This document shows, one piece after another, positions 6,593 through 13,482 of a stretch of DNA of 14,876 nucleotides (positions are counted from its first letter, which is position 1; every line of letters begins with the position of its first letter). The DNA comes from Gammaproteobacteria bacterium. GTDB lineage: Bacteria; Pseudomonadota; Gammaproteobacteria; UBA7966. Both the position numbers and the translations under genes were made by a program. The stretch spans positions 14,264 through 29,139 of the forward strand of contig DNIF01000199.1 in NCBI GenBank assembly GCA_003485715.1, read 5' to 3'. Below the pieces are notes generated by a model. That model searched no databases. It had not been told where the DNA came from and saw only the letters and a program-made list of their open reading frames with translations.

Positions 6593-7312
6593 TCAGGCCG
6601 GCTCGTTCGCCGCCGACTCCAGCAGCCACAACGGCAGGCCTCCGGCCTGCTTGCCGATGGACTCAAGACGCCGCGCATGTGCCACCAACGCCGCCGCCGG
6701 CACCGTCATCACAGGCAGCGGTCGTGGCCACGCCTGCGGCCCACCGAGCTCGGCCGTTTCCTCACCCTTTGCGACGTGGTCGGCCAGCAGCTCCCCCTGC
6801 CCGCCGGTCATCGCGAGATACACTTCGCAGAGGAGCATGGCGTCCAACCGGGCGCCGTGCAGGGCGCGGTCTGAGTTGTCTACCTGATAACGCCGACAGA
6901 GGGCATCGAGGCTGTTGCGCTGTCCAGGATGACGTTCACGCGCCAACGCCAACGTATCCAGCACGCGGCAGTGCTCTGCAAGCCCGGTCCAGGCGGGGTT
7001 CAGGCGGCGAAACTCGGCATCGAGGAAGCCGAGATCGAAAGGCGCATTGTGGATGACGAGCTCGGCACCGCGCAGAAACTCAAGCAGGTCATCGGCAATC
7101 TGGGCGAAGCGTGGCTTGTCGGCCAGGAACTCATCGTCCAGCCCATGCACGGCCAGGGCACCGGCGTCGACCGCTCGTTCCGGGTTGAGGTAGTGATGGA
7201 AGGCCCGCCGCGTGGGACGCCGATCAATGACTTCGATGCAACCGATCTCGATGACGCGATGCTGAGTGGCGTCGAGTCCCGTGGTTTCGGTGTCAAGCAC
7301 GATCTGCCGCAT
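6593..7312 (-). CDS. dnaQ: DNA polymerase III epsilon subunit (3'-5' proofreading exonuclease)
   Basis: Proofreading subunit of the replicative polymerase. It removes mismatched 3' ends and binds the alpha subunit and the clamp. The 239-residue protein has DEDDh exonuclease motifs. ExoI is IVLDTETTGLD with D7 and E9. ExoII is HNAPFDLGFLD with D93. ExoIII is HGARLDAMLL with H152 and D157. The frame also offers an ATG at 7318. The ATG at 7312 is preferred because GGGGAGG sits about 7 nt upstream of it but almost touches the earlier ATG. In E. coli dnaQ is divergent from rnhA and adjacent. Here a GGDEF-EAL gene lies between them and dnaQ and rnhA run on the same strand. Confidence 0.95.
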   Translation of the reverse strand: MRQIVLDTETTGLDATQHRVIEIGCIEVIDRRPTRRAFHHYLNPERAVDAGALAVHGLDDEFLADKPRFAQIADDLLEFLRGAELVIHNAPFDLGFLDAEFRRLNPAWTGLAEHCRVLDTLALARERHPGQRNSLDALCRRYQVDNSDRALHGARLDAMLLCEVYLAMTGGQGELLADHVAKGEETAELGGPQAWPRPLPVMTVPAAALVAHARRLESIGKQAGGLPLWLLESAANEPA

Positions 7313-7549
7313 GCCCATCCCTCCCCGAGGGTGGCGCTCGGGTTCCGGCCGGCACTGGAACAGATCTCCGCTGCCGGCTCAAGGGCGCCGAGGATGCGCT
7401 GCCAGCGGTGGCTCGGGTCGTGACGGTCGTCCCCGGGCCCGCCCTCCGGTTCAAGGCAAAGATGCTCTCGCCGCTACTCCTGGGTGTCGCTGGCGATTGA
7501 GAGACCGCACCCGGTCCTCTGTCGGTGAGGGTCGCGAAGGCCGGCGGTT

Positions 7550-9058
7550 TTGAGCAGCCATGGCGCGGGAGTCGGGAAGTTGAGCGAGGGCGAAGTCGAT
7601 CGGCTGATGCGTCGCCTCGGCCACGAGCGCCGGGCACGACGTGAGGCCGAACATCTGCTTGCACGCCGCAGCCATGACCTCGGCGAGGCGAACCGCGGAC
7701 TCGCCACTGCGCTGGCCCAGCTCGAACTCACCGTGGACGAGCGAACTCGGGCACTCATCGATCTTCGCGCCGTAGCCTACATCGATGGCTTGACCGGTCT
7801 GGTCAATCGCCGCCTGTTCAACCAGAGACTGGCTGAGGCCAGTCAGCCCGGTGGCGAAAGCTTCAGCCTCCTCTACATCGATGTCGACGACTTCAAGCGG
7901 GTCAACGACATCTACGGTCATGCCTGCGGCGACACGGTTCTGCGTCACGTCGGGTCGCGGTTGCTCGATTCCGTACGCGAAATCGACATCGTGGCGCGTC
8001 TGGCCGGAGACGAGTTCGCCATACTGATCCCGGGGGTGGTTGCGCGTGATTCACTGGCGCGCCTGGCGGGGCGCGTCGTCGCCACGATGTCCAGTCCGAT
8101 CGACCTTCCGGCGGTAGGCAGGCGTGTCACCGTCGGCCTCTCCATCGGGGTCGCCGTGTATCCCGATGATGGTACGGACGCCGATGCCATCAGTGCGGCA
8201 GCGGACCTGGCCTTGTACCGCTCGAAGCAGGACGGCAAGAATCGTGCGACCTTCTGCGACGATCAGATCCGGAATGAGCGCCGCCTGAGTCTGGAACTCG
8301 AGCGGGATCTCACGCAGGCGCTGTCCGCCGGGGAGTTCCTGCTGCACTACCACCCGCTGGTGGGCATGCACGGCGATTCGCCAAGGATCCTCGCCCTGGA
8401 GGCATTGCTCCGCTGGCGGCACCCGCGACGGGGCTTGATCGAAGCGCGCGAATTCGTCCCCTTTGCCGACCAGCGTGGTCTGTTGCCCAACCTGGGCCAG
8501 TTCGTGCTGACCCGCACCCTGGAAGATGCGCGGTCCTGGTTCGCTGGACCGCATGCGCCGGAATGGGTCTCGGTGAACATCTCCGACCGCCAGCTCCGGG
8601 ATGAGGGCCTCAGCGAACTGCTGACCGGGCTCCTGACAACTTCCGGGCTGCCCCCTGGACACCTTGCCATCGACATCAGCGAGTCGGCGCTGATCAATTC
8701 CTCCGTGCACAGCCAAGCCCTCGGTCAGAAGCTGAGGGCATTGGGTTTACGACTGTGCATCGACGACTTTGGCAGCGCGCAGGCGGGCCTGAGAATGATG
8801 TGCGAGTTTGGGGCCACGGTGATCAAAATCGCACGGGAACTGACCTGCCGGGTTCCCGGCGACGCCGCGGCCGAGGCCATCATCGAGACAAGCGCCCTGT
8901 TGAGTCGCCGTCTCGGGATCCTGATCGTGGCAGAAGGAGTAGAGACCACGGCGCAGCGTGATTACCTGCGCAGCACGGGGATCGAGCACTTCCAGGGGTT
9001 CCTCTTCGGCCGGCCCTTGGCCGCAGCAGACATCCCCGCTCGCCTCGCACGGCAATGA
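7550..9058 (+). CDS. GGDEF-EAL protein A (cyclase site plausible, EAL site degenerate)
   Basis: Cyclic-di-GMP turnover protein of 502 residues. No signal peptide or membrane segment is seen. Residues about 12-75 form a charged coiled coil (HERRARREAEHLLARRSHDL). The GGDEF domain (about 76-235) has DVDDFKRVND (111-120), an RxxD inhibitory site (R143-D146) and the active-site motif AGDEF (152-156). AGDEF variants can still be active cyclases. The EAL domain (about 248-500) keeps EALLR (284-288), N343, E378, DDF (405-407), K426 and EGVE (462-465). However, the YQP motif reads HYHP (H268), loop 6 after DDFG is SAQAGL in place of TGYSSL, and KID reads KIA (A428). It is therefore likely a cyclase with a weak or non-catalytic EAL domain. 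Start: TTG 7550, with GAAGG 9 nt upstream; TTG 7580 is also possible. Confidence 0.9.
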   Translation: MSSHGAGVGKLSEGEVDRLMRRLGHERRARREAEHLLARRSHDLGEANRGLATALAQLELTVDERTRALIDLRAVAYIDGLTGLVNRRLFNQRLAEASQPGGESFSLLYIDVDDFKRVNDIYGHACGDTVLRHVGSRLLDSVREIDIVARLAGDEFAILIPGVVARDSLARLAGRVVATMSSPIDLPAVGRRVTVGLSIGVAVYPDDGTDADAISAAADLALYRSKQDGKNRATFCDDQIRNERRLSLELERDLTQALSAGEFLLHYHPLVGMHGDSPRILALEALLRWRHPRRGLIEAREFVPFADQRGLLPNLGQFVLTRTLEDARSWFAGPHAPEWVSVNISDRQLRDEGLSELLTGLLTTSGLPPGHLAIDISESALINSSVHSQALGQKLRALGLRLCIDDFGSAQAGLRMMCEFGATVIKIARELTCRVPGDAAAEAIIETSALLSRRLGILIVAEGVETTAQRDYLRSTGIEHFQGFLFGRPLAAADIPARLARQ

Positions 9059-9059
9059 A

Positions 9060-9104
9060 GGCTTCCTGAGCCCCGAGGCTGAGCGGGGCGCCGTTCAGGG
9101 AGCC
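9060..9104. terminator. Large bidirectional hairpin between gene A and rnhA
   Basis: It lies two bases after the stop codon of the GGDEF-EAL gene A and 18 bp beyond the rnhA stop. The inner stem is GCCCCG (9070-9075) with CGGGGC (9084-9089). The outer stem pairs 9060-9069 with 9095-9104 (ten pairs, one G-U). A 5-nt bulge (9090-9094) separates the stems on one side. The convergent gene ends suggest a shared terminator. U tracts are poor on both sides. Confidence 0.55.
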
Positions 9105-9122
9105 GGCTGGAAGCCCTCTGCT

Positions 9123-9578
9123 TCAGCCGCTGCCGCGCAGCAATTCATCGATGGCGGCATTGGCAAGCACATCCGCACGCTCGTTGTCGACCACGCCGGC
9201 GTGTCCTTTCACCCAGTGCCAATGCACCCGGTGGCCGGCAGCGGCCCGGGCGATGGCCTCCCAGAGGTCGCGGTTCTTGACCGGCTCGCGCGCTGCATTG
9301 ACCCATCCTCGCCGTATCCATCCCGGCAACCATTCGCTCATGCCCTGGACGAGGTAGCGCGAATCGCTGTGAAGCTCGACCGTGCACGGGCGCTTCAACG
9401 CCTCAAGAGCACGCAGTGCGGCGGTTAGCTCCATGCGATTGTTGGTGGTGGCCGGCTCGGCACCCGCCAGTTCACTCACCACGTCGCCGTAACGCAACAC
9501 CACCCCCCATCCACCGGGACCGGGATTACCGCGACATGCACCATCAGTGTGACAGACCACGCATCTTTCGAATTCCAT
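9123..9578 (-). CDS. rnhA: Ribonuclease HI
   Basis: Cuts the RNA strand of RNA-DNA hybrids, removing R-loops and primers. The 151-residue protein has the four catalytic acids D12 (CHTDGACRGNPGPGGWG), E50 (NNRMELTA), D72 (HSDSRYLVQGM) and D136 (NERAD), plus H126 in VKGHAG. Length agrees with the family (about 155). The frame also has a GTG at 9599, but the ATG at 9578 has AGGAA about 7 nt upstream and gives the normal N-terminus. It sits between the two GGDEF-EAL genes, convergent with A and divergent from B. The 112-bp gap to B must hold both promoters; no clear one was seen. Confidence 0.95.
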   Translation of the reverse strand: MEFERCVVCHTDGACRGNPGPGGWGVVLRYGDVVSELAGAEPATTNNRMELTAALRALEALKRPCTVELHSDSRYLVQGMSEWLPGWIRRGWVNAAREPVKNRDLWEAIARAAAGHRVHWHWVKGHAGVVDNERADVLANAAIDELLRGSG

Positions 9579-9690
9579 GCCGATTTCCTGTTCCTTCACA
9601 TGCCGCTAAACATCCGCCACCGGCTACCCTGCCGTATACCGATGCGCCGACCTGCAGGCGTCACCGTTTGTCAGAACGCGCAGATTCGTC

Positions 9691-11220
9691 ATGGAAGCCC
9701 CGCCCCGCACAACCGAAGGAACGGCCAGCGTGACGCAGGAACGCGAACAGACACTGGAACATCTGCTCGTTCGAGAGCGCTCTGCGCGCCGGCAGGCTGA
9801 GGCGTTGCTCGGACACAAGACCCACGCACTCTATCAGGCCAACGAGGTACTTCAGCGCACCCTCAGCAACCTCGAGGGCACAATCTCCGAGCGCACCCGC
9901 GCCCTTGCCCGAACCCTGGTGGACCTTCGTGGCCTGGCCTACTTCGACGGCCTGACCGGCGCCGCCAATCGGCGTCTCTATCGGGAGCGGCTCACCATGG
10001 CTCTGGCCGAGGCCCGTCACGGAAATGGACTGGCCTTGCTGTGCATCGATCTCGACGATTTCAAGCACGTCAACGACTGTTACGGCCACAGTGCCGGCGA
10101 TGAGATACTGCGGCGTCTGGCCAATCGTCTGCGCGACGGCCTCGGCTGTGGTGACACGATCGCGCGCTTGGCCGGGGACCAGTTCGGGGTTCTGCTGACC
10201 GGCACGAACTCGCCCGAGGCAGTGCTGGGCACGGCCGAGAACCTGCGCTCAAGGGTGGCCGAAGCCATCTACCCGACGGATCTGGGTGTGCCGGTAATCG
10301 TGCGCTGCAGTATCGGCATCGCCCAATATCCGGAACACGGTGAGAACGCGGACGCCCTCACGTCGGCGGCCGATACCGCCATGTACCAGGCCAAGCGGAG
10401 TGGCAAGGATTGCACCATCCGCTACGACGCCCTGCTGGGTCAGGTGCAGCGCCAGCAGTTCGAGCTCGAGCAGGCTCTTTGGGCCGCCATCGCCGACGAG
10501 CAGTTCGATCTGTATTACCAGCCGAAGATCACCCTCGAAGGAGGTACCCGCCGCACGGTGGGTTTCGAGGCCCTGCTGCGCTGGCAGCATCCGCTCCGCG
10601 GGTTGCTGGAGCCAGCCGAATTCATCCCTTTCGCCGAGTCACGCAGGCTCATCGTGCCGCTTGGCGAGTGGGTACTCAATCGTGCCTGTCGTGATGCCCG
10701 CGCGCTGCTCGATGCGGGCCTCGAGTTCGGCTCGATTTCCATCAATGTCACGGCGCGTCAGGTGGCCTACCCAGGCTTCATCCGGCAGGTGGAGGCGGCC
10801 CTCAGACAGACTGAGCTACCCGGCTGTCGATTGCAGCTCGAGATCACGGAATCCGTCTTGATCGATGACACTGCCCGCGCGCTGGACCTATTCGACGCCC
10901 TGCAGGAGTTGGGTGTGCGCGTCTGCCTGGACGACTTCGGCACGCGGCATGCGTCCTTCGGCTACCTGCGACGCTTCAGTTTCGACGTACTCAAGATCGA
11001 CCGCAGCTTCATCGACAGCCTGCCCGACGATCCAATCAATGTGGCGATCATCGAAAGTATCCTGCCGATCGCGGAAAAACTCGGCATGACGACCGTAGTT
11101 GAAGGGGTCGAAACGACGGCGCAGCTGGAGTTCCTGAGTGCACGCGGCTGCCACACCTTTCAAGGCTTCCTGTTTGCGCGCCCGATGCCCTTGCCCGAAG
11201 CGTGCGCCTATCTCGCGTAG
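9691..11220 (+). CDS. GGDEF-EAL protein B (cyclase site degenerate, EAL site intact)
   Basis: Paralogue of protein A, 509 residues, with no signal peptide or membrane segment. An N-terminal coiled coil (about 15-75, RERSARRQAEALLGHKTHAL) leads into a GGDEF domain (about 80-245) with DLDDFKHVND (120-129). Its active-site motif reads AGDQF (161-165): the metal-binding Glu is Gln. The inhibitory site RxxD reads GCGD (152-155). Cyclase activity is therefore unlikely. The EAL domain (about 255-509) has the full phosphodiesterase set: YYQP (Q277), EALLR (293-297), N352, E387, DDF (414-416), KID (435-437), EGVE (471-474) and Q491. The best reading is a c-di-GMP phosphodiesterase whose GGDEF domain may sense GTP. 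Start: ATG 9691 has no clear ribosome site. GTG 9730 has AAGGA 9 nt upstream and would give 496 residues. Confidence 0.92.
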   Translation: MEAPPRTTEGTASVTQEREQTLEHLLVRERSARRQAEALLGHKTHALYQANEVLQRTLSNLEGTISERTRALARTLVDLRGLAYFDGLTGAANRRLYRERLTMALAEARHGNGLALLCIDLDDFKHVNDCYGHSAGDEILRRLANRLRDGLGCGDTIARLAGDQFGVLLTGTNSPEAVLGTAENLRSRVAEAIYPTDLGVPVIVRCSIGIAQYPEHGENADALTSAADTAMYQAKRSGKDCTIRYDALLGQVQRQQFELEQALWAAIADEQFDLYYQPKITLEGGTRRTVGFEALLRWQHPLRGLLEPAEFIPFAESRRLIVPLGEWVLNRACRDARALLDAGLEFGSISINVTARQVAYPGFIRQVEAALRQTELPGCRLQLEITESVLIDDTARALDLFDALQELGVRVCLDDFGTRHASFGYLRRFSFDVLKIDRSFIDSLPDDPINVAIIESILPIAEKLGMTTVVEGVETTAQLEFLSARGCHTFQGFLFARPMPLPEACAYLA

Positions 11221-11300
11221 ACGGGGCAGCGAACTCCGCAAGCACCGGGCAACACGGCAGCGATGCAAGGCCCACCCAACCCTTCAGGTCGCGAGCTGCC

Positions 11301-11320
11301 TGGCGCAACGTGGCGCAACG
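11301..11320. repeat. Two tandem copies of a 10-bp unit
   Basis: TGGCGCAACG occurs twice back to back in the 119-bp gap between the convergent ends of gene B and the methyltransferase gene. GCGAG (11291-11295) and CTCGC (11322-11326) flank the pair as a short inverted repeat. Function is unknown; it could form part of a weak terminator structure. Confidence 0.5.
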
Positions 11321-11339
11321 CCTCGCGCAGTCACTGCGG

Positions 11340-12119
11340 TCAACCGGTTCCGGCGTCGCGAGATTCAAGTGGCGCTTGCCATCCGGTACGCGGGCTGCCC
11401 GGAGACGGTTGTGCCACGGGCAAGAGCGGTGGGCGACGGCGGGTCCGTCCCTGCAGCGGAATGACCGCGCCGGCGGACTTGCGCGCCAGCAGGATGTAGT
11501 TACAGCCGATAGCCGGCATGACACGCCGGCCCAGTCCCTCGACCAGACGCGACCAGCGATTGCCCGCCGCATCCAAACCAGTCGGCCGGAAAAAAAGACA
11601 CCGGGCCTCGACCACCTCGAAGCCGAGCAACTCCAGCCATTCACAGAGCCGTGCACGCGACAGGAAGCGACCGTTCCAGGGCGGACGTCTCCTGAGGGCC
11701 AGCGGCATGCGGCACAGCCCCGCCAGACTCCACGGACTGAAGCCGGTGAGCAGCAGGTGGCCTCCGTTTACCAGCACCCGCTCGCACTCGCGCAGGCAGC
11801 CTTGCGGATCAGGCGTGAACTCCAGCAGATGCGGCAGCAGGAGCACGTCGATGGTGTCGTTGGCGATCGGCAGGTATTCGGCATCACACGCCGCCACGCC
11901 GGAGCCGGGCAAGCCCGTTCCCGCCCCCGCCTCACCACCGCAGTCGAGGACTACCCGGTGACGGATCCGCGAGCTGGCGCTGAGATCACGGCCGGGGATG
12001 GCACCGACCTGCAGGAGATGAAAACCGAACAGGTCGGGAAGAAGGCGATCGAACTCAGCCCGTTCCGCATCCAGCAGCAAGGACCCCGGCCAGCACGACA
12101 GCCACTCTGCGAGTCTCAT
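11340..12119 (-). CDS. YafS-like SAM-dependent methyltransferase domain protein
   Basis: Class I methyltransferase-fold protein of 259 residues, of the kind found beside rnhA and gloB in gammaproteobacteria (yafS in E. coli). Its substrate is not known. The opening FGFHLLQVGAIPGRDLSASS (31-50) replaces a normal SAM motif I: no GxGxG is present here, so SAM binding is not guaranteed. The later core is well kept: ACDAEYLPIANDTIDVLLLP (77-96), HLLEFTPDPQGCLRECERVL (97-116) and HLLLTGFSPWSLAGL (121-135). From about 215 the chain becomes a Pro/Arg-rich tail (GRTRRRPPLLP), an extension of doubtful structure. The ATG at 12119 lacks a clear ribosome site. It is convergent with GGDEF-EAL gene B and divergent from gloB. 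Confidence 0.85.
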   Translation of the reverse strand: MRLAEWLSCWPGSLLLDAERAEFDRLLPDLFGFHLLQVGAIPGRDLSASSRIRHRVVLDCGGEAGAGTGLPGSGVAACDAEYLPIANDTIDVLLLPHLLEFTPDPQGCLRECERVLVNGGHLLLTGFSPWSLAGLCRMPLALRRRPPWNGRFLSRARLCEWLELLGFEVVEARCLFFRPTGLDAAGNRWSRLVEGLGRRVMPAIGCNYILLARKSAGAVIPLQGRTRRRPPLLPVAQPSPGSPRTGWQAPLESRDAGTG

Positions 12120-12556
12120 GATCCGGGCGTGCAGCGTCCTGCCGCGGGTGCGGGTGGGGCTGGTGAGTCAAGGAGGAACCCTGCCGCGCGTCTCATGGAA
12201 CATTCTTCCCGCCGGGTGATGACACCCCCCGCGGGGCTGGTCGGTGGAGCAAAATGGAATTGCTGTCTCATTGGGCCGGTTGTAACACGAGCGATGAGGC
12301 CGCGCGCCCTGACGGACGCGACCCCGAGGCGCCGTGTCGGGAGCCGCTGGGGCGCAGCGAGGATACTTTGAGTCCCACTCGAGGACACTCCGGGGCAGGT
12401 CTTGCAGGAGCAACCGTCTGGCTGGGCCACCACCCATGCAGTCTGACAACTCGCGGAAAGCGGAACCGGTTCGCAGCGTCGTCAGCGCCCTTGCTGCATC
12501 ATGCGTGGAAGCGTCGACCTGTCGCAGCGTTCATTGATTCGATGCCCCTGACCCAC
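12120..12556. other. 437-bp divergent gap between the methyltransferase gene and gloB
   Basis: No supported gene, tRNA or clear promoter was found. An open frame continues from gloB back to 12254 but looks nothing like a glyoxalase. A near-perfect ribosome site AAGGAGG (12170-12176) is followed by ATG only at 12195, too far for normal use; that frame encodes 58 residues of no recognised family. Palindrome CCCCGCGGGG lies at 12227-12236. A bulged hairpin, GAGTCC (12370-12375) with GGACACTC (12383-12390), is also present. Confidence 0.55.
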
Positions 12557-13357
12557 ATGCCGAATCACACGCACTTCTCGATCCATCCCATCCCCATCCT
12601 GCGCGACAACTACGCCTGGGTGATCGGCATCCGGGGCGATCCGCGCGTCGTGGTGGTGGATCCCGGCGACGCAGAGCCCGTACTCGACTGGCTCAGCGCG
12701 CAAGGGGCCCGCCTCGTTGCACAGGTCGTGACCCACCACCACCGCGATCACACCGCTGGTCTGGCCCGTCTGCGGGCCGAGACGGGGGCGCCGGTGCTTG
12801 CGCCCGCAGGCGAGCTCATCAGCCCCTGCGATCGGGCGGTCGCGGGCGGCGAGCGCGTAACCCTGTTGGACGGTGCACTGCTCCTCGAGGCCATCGCCGT
12901 ACCCGGGCACACACTCGGGGCACTCGCCTGGCTGGGACCTGGTTTCGTCTGCACCGGTGACACCCTCTTCGCCGCCGGTTGCGGCCGCCTCTTCGAGGGC
13001 ACGCCGGCGGCGATGCACGCCTCTTTGCAGCGACTGGCGGCACTGCCGACTGAATTGCAGGTGCTATGCGGTCACGAATACACGTTGGCCAATCTGGCCT
13101 TCGCCGCTGTCGTCGAACCGCACAACCCGGCCCTGCCTGCTGCGGTCGCACGCGCTCGGCGGCGCCTCGATGCGGGGTCTTCCAGCCTGCCGACAACCAT
13201 CGCCGAGGAGTGCGCGGTGAACCCTTTCCTGCGCACCGGACACGCCGAGGTACGTGCAGCGGCCGAGGCCCGCGCCGGCCGGACGTTGCCGGACGAGGTG
13301 GCCGTCTTCGCCACTCTGCGCGCCTGGAAAGACGCCTTCACGCCTCCCTCCGAGTGA
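12557..13357 (+). CDS. gloB: Hydroxyacylglutathione hydrolase (glyoxalase II)
   Basis: Hydrolyses S-lactoylglutathione to lactate and glutathione, the second step of methylglyoxal detoxification, in the cytoplasm. The 266-residue protein of the metallo-beta-lactamase fold has the metal motif THHHRDH (59-65), H118 in PGHTLG, the bridging D135 in CTGDTLFAAGCGRLFEGT, and H173 in CGHEYT. It also has the glutathione-region signature EECAVNPFLR (217-226). The frame is open back to 12254, but upstream residues are not GloB-like. The ATG at 12557 (MPNHTHFSIHPIPILRDNYAW) fits the family; ATG 12542 would add five residues. Neither has a good ribosome site. It is followed by mltD on the same strand after 125 bp. 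Confidence 0.95.
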   Translation: MPNHTHFSIHPIPILRDNYAWVIGIRGDPRVVVVDPGDAEPVLDWLSAQGARLVAQVVTHHHRDHTAGLARLRAETGAPVLAPAGELISPCDRAVAGGERVTLLDGALLLEAIAVPGHTLGALAWLGPGFVCTGDTLFAAGCGRLFEGTPAAMHASLQRLAALPTELQVLCGHEYTLANLAFAAVVEPHNPALPAAVARARRRLDAGSSSLPTTIAEECAVNPFLRTGHAEVRAAAEARAGRTLPDEVAVFATLRAWKDAFTPPSE

Positions 13358-13446
13358 CCATCGCCTGCTTGGGAGCGCGGACCCGGATGCGGGGACGGCC
13401 CGCCGGCTGAACGTCTCTGGGCGACAACACGCTGTTTCCGGCCGGG

Positions 13447-13476
13447 TTGACCGCGGCGGGCCGGCGTCCATACCAT
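13447..13476 (+). promoter_or_regulatory. Candidate promoter placing the mltD start at the first base of its mRNA
   Basis: -35 TTGACC (13447-13452, five of six), an 18-bp spacer, and -10 TACCAT (13471-13476, four of six). A 16-bp spacer with CATACC at 13469-13474 is an alternative. Transcription would begin at about 13482-13484, on the mltD ATG at 13483, which has no ribosome site. Predicted from spacing only. Confidence 0.35.
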
Positions 13477-13482
13477 CCGCCC

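Noticed and set aside
11202..12371. Plus-strand open frame of 389 codons opposite the methyltransferase gene
   Set aside because: It has no recognisable domain and starts inside gene B. The minus-strand frame carries conserved YafS-like motifs.
12195..12371. 58-codon plus-strand frame downstream of AAGGAGG
   Set aside because: The ribosome site is about 18 nt from the ATG, too far for normal initiation, and the peptide matches nothing recognised.
12361..12460. Possible tRNA on either strand in the gloB upstream gap
   Set aside because: No T-loop GGTTCGAATCC-like sequence or cloverleaf pairing could be found; only short hairpins are present.
12254..12556. A 96-101-codon N-terminal extension of gloB in the same open frame
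   Set aside because: The residues show no glyoxalase or signal features. Standard GloB begins at the ATG at 12542 or 12557, and long open frames arise by chance in DNA this GC-rich.
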